From the NCBI GenBank assembly GCA_946624985.1, contig CAMOSQ010000007.1, forward strand, positions 1-55,190: a DNA stretch of 55,190 bases, read 5' to 3'. Shown here one piece after another: positions 33,388 through 42,368 of the stretch. The notes beneath the pieces are model-generated. The model worked only from the letters and a program-made list of their open reading frames with translations. It ran no database searches and had not been told where the DNA came from. Both the position numbers and the translations under genes were made by a program. Source of the DNA: an uncultured Caryophanales bacterium (GTDB lineage: Bacteria > Bacillota_I > Bacilli_A > RF39 > UBA660). How positions within the stretch are numbered: position 1 is the first letter of the stretch; the number at the start of each line of letters is the position of its first letter.

Positions 33388-33422
33388 CAAAAAAAAACTA
33401 CATCTATATTTTCTCGATGCAG
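33388..33422 (-). terminator. Terminator of the CotH-like gene
   Basis: Minus strand CTGCATC/GATGTAG stem (one G-T pair) followed by nine T; lies ~55 bases past the CotH-like stop. Confidence 0.75.
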
Positions 33423-33474
33423 TCAAAAATAGAGCTACTTACATCACATATAAATATAACATTAAGCATAATTC

Positions 33475-34983
33475 TTATTTAAAATATTCATCCAAGAAAA
33501 AAATCCTTTTTCTAGCCCATTCACGAATTTGTTCAATTTCAAACACAACATCATAATCATACCAACGTTCACTATCACGTTTTGTAGCACCACTATTAAC
33601 AAGTATATCCTTATATGAATCTAAATAAGAATTAATAGTATCCATAGTAATAACATTTTTCCTTAATTCCCAATATCTTTTCTTTAGTAAAGAAAAAGTC
33701 TTATCATCTTTTTCACCAAAAATACTTTCATCTAACCAATTATAATCGTAATCCTTATCCCATATAAATTCACTCAACGTTGGTCTATTAAAATTCCAAA
33801 ATGAGCCCCACGTTAAATCCATATCCCATGGAGTAACTAATATTTTAGAGTTAGAATTTACCATAGAATAATATTGATTTGATGTTACATTATCCTCACC
33901 ACATAATAAAGATACAAATATCTTATAATTAATATAATTATCTAAATCAAATGTATTAACTATTGAATCGTAATTACGATTATTATAATGGAAATCCTTG
34001 ATTTTTTTTAAAAATGAAGAAATAGACAATTTATCATAATTTTTAACCTCAAAATTCAAAATTTTATTGTCATAAATAGAATAATCATTATTAAAAAGTC
34101 TCTCAATCATAGTAGAATCCAAATGACCTACAGCCTTCATCAATAAACCATCATCCTGTATTTTTGTAACACTTTTATCAACTTTTTCTTTTAAAACATA
34201 AAGTCCTCTATACTCATTATTAATAAAAAGTTCAACAAATTGAGTACTCAAATCATTATTAATTTTTTGATTATCATTTATCAAATTCCACAAATCACTC
34301 GACAATTTATTTCTAACTTTAGAAGGATCCGCATATAATGCATCCAAAACCCAGACCTTATCATTACTAACATTCAAAACTCCCAAATCATTTTCCAATT
34401 TTAACTTATATGATTTTTTTTGAAAAAATGTACTTGAAGCACCACGGACAGACAAATTACCAATAGAAGTAAAATATTTAGCACCATTATTCTGCATCAA
34501 ATTAATAATTTGAATACCAACAAACTCATCTTCATTTTCAGATTGAATAATAGGAATAATATCACTTCTGCTACTTAAAGCATTATTTGAAAAATAACCC
34601 ATATCATAAATATTAATAACAGGAATAGAATCAACTAAAATAGACACCACAGTATAATATTTATCATCATATACCAAAAAATGATAAATGTTATCATCAA
34701 TACCATAAATAATATATTTAACATCAAAAGCAGAATGAAAAAATATATCATACTTCGAAAAATCAGAAGTCGAAAAATAATACATATTATTTAGTTTATT
34801 GTAAGGGCATAAAATATTATCAACCTCTACATTATATACTAGATTATCATTAGAAATATGAGTACTAATTATTGTTTCTACCCTTATACTATTTTTCTTT
34901 TTATGAAAGAAAAATAGTAAAATAAAAGACATTAAAATAGATAAAATTAATAATAAAATTCTTTTCATACATCTTGTCTTCAA
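33475..34983 (-). CDS. CotH-family kinase-like protein
   Basis: About 500 residues. An N-terminal membrane anchor ('ILLLILSILMSFILLFFF') places the rest outside the cell. CotH hallmarks: 'IGNLSVRGASSTFFQKKSYKLKLEND', 'DKVWVLDALYADPSKVRNKLSSDLW', 'NEYRGLYVLKEKVDKS' and the metal-binding 'VTPWDMDLTWGSFW'. CotH phosphorylates spore-coat proteins in Bacillus; the family is widely found on other surface proteins. Start is a TTG at 34983 with GGTGAT in front; the ATG five codons later lacks a site. It has its own promoter and terminator, yet its usual partners VTC and DUF4956 are only 5 kb away. Confidence 0.87.
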   Translation of the reverse strand: MKTRCMKRILLLILSILMSFILLFFFHKKKNSIRVETIISTHISNDNLVYNVEVDNILCPYNKLNNMYYFSTSDFSKYDIFFHSAFDVKYIIYGIDDNIYHFLVYDDKYYTVVSILVDSIPVINIYDMGYFSNNALSSRSDIIPIIQSENEDEFVGIQIINLMQNNGAKYFTSIGNLSVRGASSTFFQKKSYKLKLENDLGVLNVSNDKVWVLDALYADPSKVRNKLSSDLWNLINDNQKINNDLSTQFVELFINNEYRGLYVLKEKVDKSVTKIQDDGLLMKAVGHLDSTMIERLFNNDYSIYDNKILNFEVKNYDKLSISSFLKKIKDFHYNNRNYDSIVNTFDLDNYINYKIFVSLLCGEDNVTSNQYYSMVNSNSKILVTPWDMDLTWGSFWNFNRPTLSEFIWDKDYDYNWLDESIFGEKDDKTFSLLKKRYWELRKNVITMDTINSYLDSYKDILVNSGATKRDSERWYDYDVVFEIEQIREWARKRIFFLDEYFK

Positions 34984-35055
34984 TAAACATCACCACAACA
35001 TATAGATTATTATAACACAATTATTTAAAATAACTAATAATTAAAAACTATTATA

Positions 35056-35090
35056 TTAAAAAAATAGCATTACAATTAATGTAACAGCTA
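35056..35090 (-). terminator. Strong terminator upstream of the CotH-like gene
   Basis: Minus strand stem TAGC..TTACA/TGTAA..GCTA, loop TTAAT, then TTTTTTT. It ends either the polysaccharide operon (last gene at 35280) or the hairpin RNA just upstream. Confidence 0.7.
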
Positions 35091-35104
35091 TCTATATATC
35101 AAAA

Positions 35105-35158
35105 GCGATAGATACTATAAATTTAACCAAAACTATATTTATAGAAAAGCCCTATCGC
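35105..35158 (-). ncRNA. Long two-part hairpin, possible small RNA
   Basis: GCGATAG pairs with CTATCGC (7 bp), enclosing an internal loop and a second stem CTATAAAT/ATTTATAG (8 bp). A TATAAT lies just upstream on the minus strand (about 35164-35169), without a good -35. With the terminator at 35056 it could form a ~100-nt RNA; otherwise it is a 3' UTR structure. The 296-base gap 34984-35279 contains nothing else I can name apart from a TATAAT box near CotH. Confidence 0.35.
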
Positions 35159-35279
35159 TCACAAAATTATAGATATTTACACATGAATTAAAAACATAAT
35201 TATATATAATTAAATCATTTAAAGCTGAAAATAATTTATAATTTAAATTTAATAATTACTAAATTATGAATATAACCCC

Positions 35280-35615
35280 CTATTTTACATCTTTTTTTAA
35301 AATACTAATTTCCTGAATCAAAAGATTAATTTTACGCTGTTGTCCCGATACAATAATAGTTAAAACTAATGTAATAAATAGCAATAACACTAATATAATA
35401 CCAATAACCATATTTGAAATTGTCTCAAATCCAATTAGCTTTGTAATAACATAAATAAATCCAGGAAATATTCCAACCAAAAATAAAAGTAATGATGAAA
35501 AAATCCAGCAAAGAGAATACCTAATTGGAATTTTATTTTTAGAAATCAAGTTTAATGTTATTAAAAACAAAATCAATGAAAAAATGACTAACAAAAATCT
35601 TAAATTATCCGACAT
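35280..35615 (-). CDS. DUF2304 membrane protein
   Basis: 111 residues with three membrane helices and a short helical tail, matching DUF2304 ('NKIPIRYSLCWIFSSLLLFLVGIFPG'). These small proteins are regularly found next to polyprenyl-phosphate sugar synthases (GT2), as here, two bases after the stop of the GT2 gene. They may assist transfer or flipping of the lipid-linked sugar. Last gene of the polysaccharide export operon. Confidence 0.87.
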   Translation of the reverse strand: MSDNLRFLLVIFSLILFLITLNLISKNKIPIRYSLCWIFSSLLLFLVGIFPGFIYVITKLIGFETISNMVIGIILVLLLFITLVLTIIVSGQQRKINLLIQEISILKKDVK

Positions 35616-35617
35616 TA

Positions 35618-36331
35618 CTACTTCACTCGCTTTCTAGAAAGAATTATAGATAAAACAACATTTATCATATAATATGCATTTTTCCATGAACCAATAGATG
35701 ATTTTCCACCAATTCGTTCATGCATAATAACATGCTTTTCTAAAACTTTATAACCAGTATTAATTACACTAACAGTAGATATAGGTTCAGGATATTCAAT
35801 TGGATAAGATTCACTAAATAATTTAATAATATCTCTATTTATAGCTCTAAACCCGCTTGTAGTATCATATATTTTTTTTCTAGTTTTAAGTTTTATATTA
35901 AAGCTAATTATACTTATACCTAATCTTCTTGTCGCCGATGATTGAAATCCCTTTTTCTGATTGGATATAAACCTAGAACCAATACACATATCGCATTCTT
36001 TATTAATAATTGGGTTAACAATATTTTTTACATAATTTATATCATGTTGGCCATCACCATCAAATTGAACAGCAATATCATAACCATTTTCATACGCATA
36101 TTTATATCCAGTCTGAACTGCGCCACCAATACCTAAATTATGAATTAATTTAATGTGAGGTATATCATTATCAACAAGAATTTTTTCAGTATTATCTCTT
36201 GAACCATCATTGATTACAATTACATCATAATTTTGATGATTTTTCTTATTATAATTTATAATTGATTTATAAACTCTAGATATATTTTTTTCTTCATTAT
36301 AAGCAGGAATAATCAATAAAATTTTATTCAT
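35618..36331 (-). CDS. Polyprenyl-phosphate sugar synthase-like GT2
   Basis: About 237 residues from the ATG at 36331 (AGGGGTGTG site). GT-A fold of the dolichol-phosphate mannose synthase type: 'LLIIPAYNEEKNISRVYKSI', 'VIVINDGSRDNT', 'DIAVQFDGDGQHDINYV' (D-x-D), 'IGSRF' and 'DTTSGFRAINRDII'. No membrane helices of its own. With DUF2304 it would load a sugar on undecaprenyl phosphate for decoration of the glycan outside the cell, perhaps by the DUF2142 protein upstream. Confidence 0.88.
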   Translation of the reverse strand: MNKILLIIPAYNEEKNISRVYKSIINYNKKNHQNYDVIVINDGSRDNTEKILVDNDIPHIKLIHNLGIGGAVQTGYKYAYENGYDIAVQFDGDGQHDINYVKNIVNPIINKECDMCIGSRFISNQKKGFQSSATRRLGISIISFNIKLKTRKKIYDTTSGFRAINRDIIKLFSESYPIEYPEPISTVSVINTGYKVLEKHVIMHERIGGKSSIGSWKNAYYMINVVLSIILSRKRVK

Positions 36332-36342
36332 AAAACACACCC

Positions 36343-37716
36343 CTAACACCAAAATCTTAATAACAACATAATACAATATAAAATTAAAAATATAATAGAA
36401 AACATGAAATAATTATCACATATTATTTGATTTATGCCTTTAAATTTTTGAGAAATTTTATTACCAAAAGTAATTAAAGGTATAAATACTAAAATTGGAA
36501 TAAAATACCTTCCTTGGACACCTTCAATAATATCATTTCCAATAGGTGACCAAACAATATACAATGCAGTATATATACCACAAATTATTAAGAACACAAT
36601 CAAAAAAACACTAATTTTAAATATATAATTACACTTTCCATTTTTAGAGGATGAATCAAACAAGAATAAAATAACCACATAAATAAACATTGCGAAATAA
36701 ATAAACCCAGGAAAATGAGTATCTAAATTACCAAATCCTCCTAAAATCCATGATAATTGAATTCCAAACTTCATATACATGCTATTAAATAAAATTTTAG
36801 TATATTTAAATGGATTTGAAATAATAAATTTTATTTGTTCATTCGAACCACCTGCGACAGAATTAATATAATTAGGAATATTAAACATTAAATACATTAA
36901 CATAATTATACCAAATATAGAACATATTTTTATATATTTATCTTTCTTACACTTAAATTTGTTATCAGGAACAAAAAATAGCAGCAATAACAACAATATA
37001 TATATATATTTAATAAAAAATAACATAAAACCAGTAAGAATGAACAAGAGCATATATTTATAATTAAATAATTCTTTAGGATTATAAATTAAAGACATAA
37101 TATGTGCAAAAAGCAAACCTGATGATCCAATAATTAAACCATCATATGAGCAAGATGAAGAAAGCATTATACTCATAGGCAATAATGCCACAGTAAACAA
37201 AGTCTTCTTTAATATAGGTGTCTTCTTTATAGCAAAATACATTAAACCAATATATAAAAACAAATCAAACATTCGCGCAAAATATAAAGAATATGAATAT
37301 GTGGTACTTGTATGAAAAACAACGTGTCTAAAAACTTTAGAAACTAATATACCAATTGCAGAGGTAATATATGCAATAAAAGAAGTTTGAACAGTAGAAA
37401 AATATTTATGAGATTTAGCAGTAGGAATCTTTTGCATTTCTTGATCAAAATACAAATCACTATAACTATGTTTCTCATTAATACTACCACTAATTCTATC
37501 AAACTTTGATATATACTGAGTTAATTCATCTTCAATATATAATCCTTTTTCACCATTCTTAATAGAATAATATAACTGTCCTTGCGAAACCGAATAAGCT
37601 CTCTGAAAATGACTTAATTCATCAGGGCTCTGAAAAGGAGGAATAAGTAAAATTGATATAAAACCAAATAAAAGAGCAATAATTAAAAACCTATTTTCAA
37701 TTTCATATTTTTTCAT
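36343..37716 (-). CDS. DUF2142 multi-pass membrane protein
   Basis: 457 residues with about ten membrane helices. The N-terminal loop 'IPPFQSPDELSHFQRAYSVSQGQL' has the conserved P-x-D-E-x-x-H of DUF2142, resembling the catalytic Asp loop of GT-C glycosyltransferases. Likely uses a lipid-linked sugar donor at the outer face of the membrane. It overlaps the rhamnosyltransferase gene upstream by four bases (ATGA) and precedes the GT2 that could make its donor. Confidence 0.87.
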   Translation of the reverse strand: MKKYEIENRFLIIALLFGFISILLIPPFQSPDELSHFQRAYSVSQGQLYYSIKNGEKGLYIEDELTQYISKFDRISGSINEKHSYSDLYFDQEMQKIPTAKSHKYFSTVQTSFIAYITSAIGILVSKVFRHVVFHTSTTYSYSLYFARMFDLFLYIGLMYFAIKKTPILKKTLFTVALLPMSIMLSSSCSYDGLIIGSSGLLFAHIMSLIYNPKELFNYKYMLLFILTGFMLFFIKYIYILLLLLLFFVPDNKFKCKKDKYIKICSIFGIIMLMYLMFNIPNYINSVAGGSNEQIKFIISNPFKYTKILFNSMYMKFGIQLSWILGGFGNLDTHFPGFIYFAMFIYVVILFLFDSSSKNGKCNYIFKISVFLIVFLIICGIYTALYIVWSPIGNDIIEGVQGRYFIPILVFIPLITFGNKISQKFKGINQIICDNYFMFSIIFLILYCIMLLLRFWC

Positions 37717-39908
37717 TCACTCACATCCTCATATAAATTAATAATATCGTTCTCTATCATATTCCAATCCCTACTTTTTGCAGTTTCTAAACCATTCTTA
37801 ATAATTTCATTTCTTAAATTTTTATCGTTAGAAACTAATTCTATTTTTTTTATTGCATCATCTATATCACCTTGACTATAAACTAAGCAATTATACATAT
37901 CTTTTAAATATTCCTTATTTCCATCATTCAATACAACAATGCAAACCCCTCCAGTTGCCATCATTTCAAGAGGAGGATAAGAAAAACTTTCAAGGATACT
38001 AGTTTTAATTAAAATATCGTTCTCTTGATATATTTTTCCCACTTGATCATGTGGTACTTTATGATAAAACTTATCAACATAATACCATTTTTTTGGTTCC
38101 TTTTGATAAGATAAATATGTTATTTCATATTTACTTTTATCAAGTTTATCAACAATTTTAAAACTTTCATCAACGTTTTTAAAAGCATCGTTACAATTAC
38201 CCTCAATTAAAATTTTAATTTTTCGGTTAAAATTTCTTTTTTTATATTTAAACAATGAAAGATACATACCATTAGGTGCATATTTAACATTTTTATTATA
38301 CTTATTAATTAACCAGTCTTCACACCATCTTGAAACTGTCAAATAATCAATTTTTGATATTTCGTTGTAAGTAGCTTCACATTTCAATCTTTCATATTCG
38401 CCATATTTATAGAAATCGGTTTCATAACCCTGAACTAAATACTTTCTATTTTCACAATTAGAATATTTTTTCACAAATTCCAACGTAAGCCACATAGTTG
38501 CAACTAAAACATCAATTTTGGCGCACATATCATTTTTAATAGTAGAAACAACATAAAGATAATTTCCATTTTCATAAACTTTATCAACGTGTTGTGTTTC
38601 AACATTACCATTTATCAAAGTAACATCATAACCATGTTTTTTTAACACTAACCCGTGATTAATAATAACCATTATACCTCCACTAATATTAGTAGAAGGC
38701 ACAACAAAACATACATTCTTATGCAACTTAGATACTATAAAATCTCTTAAAAGCATTCCAGTTTTAGTAGTAACATGATTAGCCATAACTTCACTATATG
38801 CATTACAGCCAATCTCTTCCCTTAATTCCTTGGATTCAATTAAAGTAGATAATTTGTCAGTCCATTCTTTTTCATTGGAACATAAAAAGCCAGTTTTTCC
38901 ATCAATAATTTGAGATTTAAAAGCACCAACCTTAGACGCAACAGTGGGAATTTTAACCAAAGCAGCCTCTGTCCATTTGTTTTCGGATTTAGCCTCATTA
39001 AAAATTGAATCTTCAAGAGGGGCAAGATTAATATCAATAGACCTAGTAAGTTTAGGCAATTCTTTCCAATCCATAAAAGGAGATGTTATAACCTTATGCT
39101 TCAAATCCTGCATCTCATCTGGTAAATCAAGCAAACCTACAATTTGTAAATAAACATTATCATATTTTCTTAAAACATGTATAATACTAGGCATGATAAG
39201 TTTAAAATCATCATTATGAGTTATTGTGCCACTTAAATATCCAAGAATTACCTTATTATCAGCCTTCTTTACATTTATTAAAGCATCTTGAGAATACTTA
39301 ACCATTTCTTCGGAAGCAACATTCCTATTTACAAAGACTTCTTTCAAATGTTTTCCCATTTCATATTTTAATCTCTCTGTAGACGCTATACCATAATCAC
39401 ACAACTTAAGAGTTTCGCCCATTCGCTTAACCCCATCATTATACAAATCACGTTCTGACTCACTCAAAGTATCTAAATATTTAATTGATTTTGTATATTC
39501 CAAATCAAATACTAAATCATCTATATCATAAAATACTATTTTATTATTCTCTTTCGCAAGTCTTACAATCTCTTCTATTGCAGGAATAATAGGACATCTA
39601 TATATAACAATTGCCCTAAAATATCTTACAAGATCAGCCGATGCTTTATCATAATCAACTTTAGCGCAGCTTAAACCAGCAGAAGTTAATTGTTCAATTT
39701 GATGATCAACTCTGTACCTTTGGGGATGTGGTAAACTACAGCCATTAATAAATAAAACATCTTTAAAACATTTATCAAACACTTGATTTTTTAACATTTT
39801 TCTATTTTTAAAAAAATTTTTTCCTTTTTTTACAAATGAAGAAAAGCCCTCTTGTTTTATAATAGAAATACTCTTGTTTTTTAATTCAGTTAATTTACTT
39901 ATTTTCAT
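37713..39908 (-). CDS. Two-domain glycosyltransferase (WsaF-like C-terminal half)
   Basis: A 731-residue protein with two GT-B-type units. The first (about 45-395) has 'FINGCSLPHPQRYRVDHQIEQL', 'VFYDIDDLVFD' and a donor-site-like 'LVKIPTVASKVGAF'. The second (about 396-731) has 'NVCFVVPSTNISGGIMVIINHG', 'YLVQGYETDFY' and 'SILESFSYPPLEMMATGG', close to the rhamnosyltransferase WsaF pattern. Likely adds two sugars, at least one rhamnose, in sequence to the growing chain. Overlaps the DUF2142 gene by four bases; no signal peptide, so it acts on the cytosolic side. Confidence 0.82.
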   Translation of the reverse strand: MKISKLTELKNKSISIIKQEGFSSFVKKGKNFFKNRKMLKNQVFDKCFKDVLFINGCSLPHPQRYRVDHQIEQLTSAGLSCAKVDYDKASADLVRYFRAIVIYRCPIIPAIEEIVRLAKENNKIVFYDIDDLVFDLEYTKSIKYLDTLSESERDLYNDGVKRMGETLKLCDYGIASTERLKYEMGKHLKEVFVNRNVASEEMVKYSQDALINVKKADNKVILGYLSGTITHNDDFKLIMPSIIHVLRKYDNVYLQIVGLLDLPDEMQDLKHKVITSPFMDWKELPKLTRSIDINLAPLEDSIFNEAKSENKWTEAALVKIPTVASKVGAFKSQIIDGKTGFLCSNEKEWTDKLSTLIESKELREEIGCNAYSEVMANHVTTKTGMLLRDFIVSKLHKNVCFVVPSTNISGGIMVIINHGLVLKKHGYDVTLINGNVETQHVDKVYENGNYLYVVSTIKNDMCAKIDVLVATMWLTLEFVKKYSNCENRKYLVQGYETDFYKYGEYERLKCEATYNEISKIDYLTVSRWCEDWLINKYNKNVKYAPNGMYLSLFKYKKRNFNRKIKILIEGNCNDAFKNVDESFKIVDKLDKSKYEITYLSYQKEPKKWYYVDKFYHKVPHDQVGKIYQENDILIKTSILESFSYPPLEMMATGGVCIVVLNDGNKEYLKDMYNCLVYSQGDIDDAIKKIELVSNDKNLRNEIIKNGLETAKSRDWNMIENDIINLYEDVSE

Positions 39909-39915
39909 ATTTCAC

Positions 39916-40767
39916 CTAATCCTTATATTTACCCTTAATACCCTTTTTATAATCTTTGTAACCTCTAAAATACATCTTTAATTTTTTAATTTTTTTCTTT
40001 TCAAATAATAAAACACCAAGCATATTATGTCTTTGGCTAACTAACGAATAGCAATATGCTGGATTATATTCTCGATACATATCAAGAATATAATGATAAT
40101 TTCTCATTATGTAATATCTTCTTATTGCAGAATGATTTGTACATAAAAAAGTTCTGCGTCCAATTTTCTTATAAAATAAATCCCCCAAATTATGTTCAAC
40201 TTGAACAGAATTATTTCTTAATATATAATAACCATGAGAAATAACATTTAGACAATATTCAATATCTACTCCATCTATAAATAGCCAGTCCTTAAAGCCA
40301 CCTATTTCCTTCCATATTTTTAGATTAATTATATTTGCACTAGTCATAACATCATCAGGTAAATCATATTTTTTTACAGGTTTAGGAACTCTTAATTTTG
40401 TAGCATGCCATGGAGTAAGTATTCCTATTTTTGACATATCAATATTAACTAAATCATTCTTTAAAACCTTCAATGTATCATCATTAAAGGATGTATCTTG
40501 ATCCATAGTAAGTAAATAATCAAAACCTTCTTTTAAAGCTGATTCGGCACCTATATTAAGAGCAGTTGCAACACCAACATTTTCATTTTTAAATCTATAA
40601 TCTATTTTATCATTTTTTGGAATTCTATCAAAATTACTTTCCCCTTCAGTATTATCTATAATATATAATCTATCCACATCATCTATATAAGTATCAATAT
40701 TTCTAATATCTTCATCAGTAGGATTATATAATGTGACAATTGCAGCCAATTTCGGATTTTTCACCAT
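39916..40767 (-). CDS. Rhamnosyltransferase-like GT2
   Basis: About 283 residues from the ATG at 40767 (GAAGAGGTG site). GT-A fold with 'LAAIVTLYNPTDEDIRNIDTYI', 'VGVATALNIGAE', the D-Q-D metal motif in 'DYLLTMDQDTSF' and 'IDGVDIEYCLNV'. This sequence type matches the RfbF/RgpB-like rhamnosyltransferases. It begins two bases before the stop of the ABC permease gene. Confidence 0.87.
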   Translation of the reverse strand: MVKNPKLAAIVTLYNPTDEDIRNIDTYIDDVDRLYIIDNTEGESNFDRIPKNDKIDYRFKNENVGVATALNIGAESALKEGFDYLLTMDQDTSFNDDTLKVLKNDLVNIDMSKIGILTPWHATKLRVPKPVKKYDLPDDVMTSANIINLKIWKEIGGFKDWLFIDGVDIEYCLNVISHGYYILRNNSVQVEHNLGDLFYKKIGRRTFLCTNHSAIRRYYIMRNYHYILDMYREYNPAYCYSLVSQRHNMLGVLLFEKKKIKKLKMYFRGYKDYKKGIKGKYKD

Positions 40768-40768
40768 T

Positions 40769-41536
40769 CTACACCTCTTCCGCAAAACCTTTCTCAAGTT
40801 TTTTAAATATTACTATTCCAAGTCCTAGAATAACAACACTAATAACAAATACAAAACCCAACCATTGTAAATTTGGCATTTGTTTAAAAAATAAAACATC
40901 TCGATATCCATCAATAATTTGAGTCATAGGATTTAAATTTAAAAGCCATCTTATTTTTTCAGGAAATAAACTTGATGAATATAAAACAGGTGTTGCATAA
41001 AATAACATTTGAACTAAAAAATTAATAATATATTCTGCATCCCTTATATACACATCAATCGCACTAGTAATTAAAACAATACCAAGTTGCAATATGTATT
41101 GAATCAAAATAATAAATGGTAAAAATAATATATTAAAGCTAAATCCTATGCCACTAAATATTAAGAATATAAATATAATTAAGCATGATATCAAAAAATT
41201 TACAAGTGCACTAGTAACTACAGATATTGGAAGAATTTCTCTTGGAAAATATACTTTTTTAATAATTCCTCCATTAATTAAAACTGTATTAGTTCCTTGA
41301 CAAACACAAGTAGTAAAAAAAGTCCATGGAATAATACCAGTAATTAAAAATGTAACATAATGCTCTTGACTATTTTTCAAAATAAAAGGAAACACAATCG
41401 CATATACAAGTGTCATAAGTAAAGGATTAACAAAGCTCCATAATACCCCTAAAAAAGAACCCTTATATTTTCCTCTTATTTCTTTTTTTACATTACTTTT
41501 TAAAAGTTCTCTATAATTATATATTTCCTTAAACAT
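40769..41536 (-). CDS. Polysaccharide ABC exporter permease (Wzm/RgpC-like)
   Basis: About 255 residues from the ATG at 41536; a GTG three codons earlier is too close to the AAAGGTG site. Six membrane helices with the family start 'RELLKSNVKKEIRGKYKGSFLGVLWSFVNPLLMTLVYAIVF' and the late 'LLNLNPMTQIIDGYRDVLF'. Exports finished undecaprenyl-diphosphate-linked chains across the membrane with the ATPase at 41538. Confidence 0.93.
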   Translation of the reverse strand: MFKEIYNYRELLKSNVKKEIRGKYKGSFLGVLWSFVNPLLMTLVYAIVFPFILKNSQEHYVTFLITGIIPWTFFTTCVCQGTNTVLINGGIIKKVYFPREILPISVVTSALVNFLISCLIIFIFLIFSGIGFSFNILFLPFIILIQYILQLGIVLITSAIDVYIRDAEYIINFLVQMLFYATPVLYSSSLFPEKIRWLLNLNPMTQIIDGYRDVLFFKQMPNLQWLGFVFVISVVILGLGIVIFKKLEKGFAEEV

Positions 41537-41537
41537 A

Positions 41538-42275
41538 TTAACCACACACCTTTAAATATTCAGAAACAACATCATCAATATTTCCATCAAGTCTTACTTC
41601 GCCATCATAAATCCATATTCCCCTATTGCACAATTTTTTTACGGAACCTAAACTATGACTTACAATAACAATCGTTTTTCCACTACTTTTAAGTTGTTCT
41701 AGTTTTTCAAAGCATTTATCCTGAAAATGTTGGTCACCCACGGCAAGAATTTCATCAATTAAAAGTATTTCTGCATCAACATTAATTGCAACAGAAAATG
41801 CAAGTCTCATATACATACCAGATGAATATGTTCTAACAGGAGCGTCAATAAACTCCTCAAGTTCAGAAAATTTTATGATGTCATCGACTCTCTTATCTAT
41901 TTCCGAAGCAGTTAATCCAAAAATAGAAGCATTAAAATAAATATTTTCTCGACCAGTAAAATCAGGGTGAAACCCAGCTCCTAATTCAAGTAAAGAAGTA
42001 AGTTTTCCATTAGTTTTAATGGTACCTTTAGTAGGATAAATAATTTTAGTCATTAATTTTAATAATGTACTCTTACCACTACCATTAGTTCCTATTAGAG
42101 CAACAGTCTCACCTTTCTTAATATTTATATTAATATTTTTTAAAACACTTCTATATTCTTTTTTTGTACTTTTCCAGAAAACCAGTCTTTCTTTTAAAGT
42201 ATTTGGCTTATCATATATCAATTTAAAATCTTTATACATGTTTTTAACTTCAATAGCATTATTACTTTTTGTCAT
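41538..42275 (-). CDS. Polysaccharide ABC exporter ATPase (Wzt/RgpD-like)
   Basis: 245 residues: Walker A 'GTNGSGKSTLLKL', the 'LLELGAGFHPDFTGRENIYFNASIFGL' segment typical of O-antigen/teichoic acid exporters, signature 'YSSGMYMRLAF', Walker B 'ILLIDEILAVGD', switch His 'IVSHSLGSV'. It lacks the C-terminal carbohydrate-binding domain of long Wzt proteins, as in RgpD/TagH-type short versions. First gene of the export operon running to 35280. Confidence 0.93.
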   Translation of the reverse strand: MTKSNNAIEVKNMYKDFKLIYDKPNTLKERLVFWKSTKKEYRSVLKNININIKKGETVALIGTNGSGKSTLLKLMTKIIYPTKGTIKTNGKLTSLLELGAGFHPDFTGRENIYFNASIFGLTASEIDKRVDDIIKFSELEEFIDAPVRTYSSGMYMRLAFSVAINVDAEILLIDEILAVGDQHFQDKCFEKLEQLKSSGKTIVIVSHSLGSVKKLCNRGIWIYDGEVRLDGNIDDVVSEYLKVCG

Positions 42276-42315
42276 ACATTCACCTTACCTATCTATTTGA
42301 TTATATCATATTTAC

Positions 42316-42356
42316 TAATCAAAAAAAAGAAAAATAGGACAAATTCCTATTTTCTT
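42316..42356 (-). terminator. Terminator of the rml operon
   Basis: Minus strand AAAATAGGA/TCCTATTTT stem around a short loop, then T-rich tract, ~15 bases past the rfbB stop. It separates dTDP-rhamnose synthesis from the export operon. Confidence 0.75.
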
Positions 42357-42368
42357 CTATTATTTCGA

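Noticed and set aside
33475..34983. Spore coat protein assignment for the CotH-like gene
   Set aside because: CotH-like kinases are common in non-sporulating organisms and here the company is VTC/DUF4956 and glycan genes.
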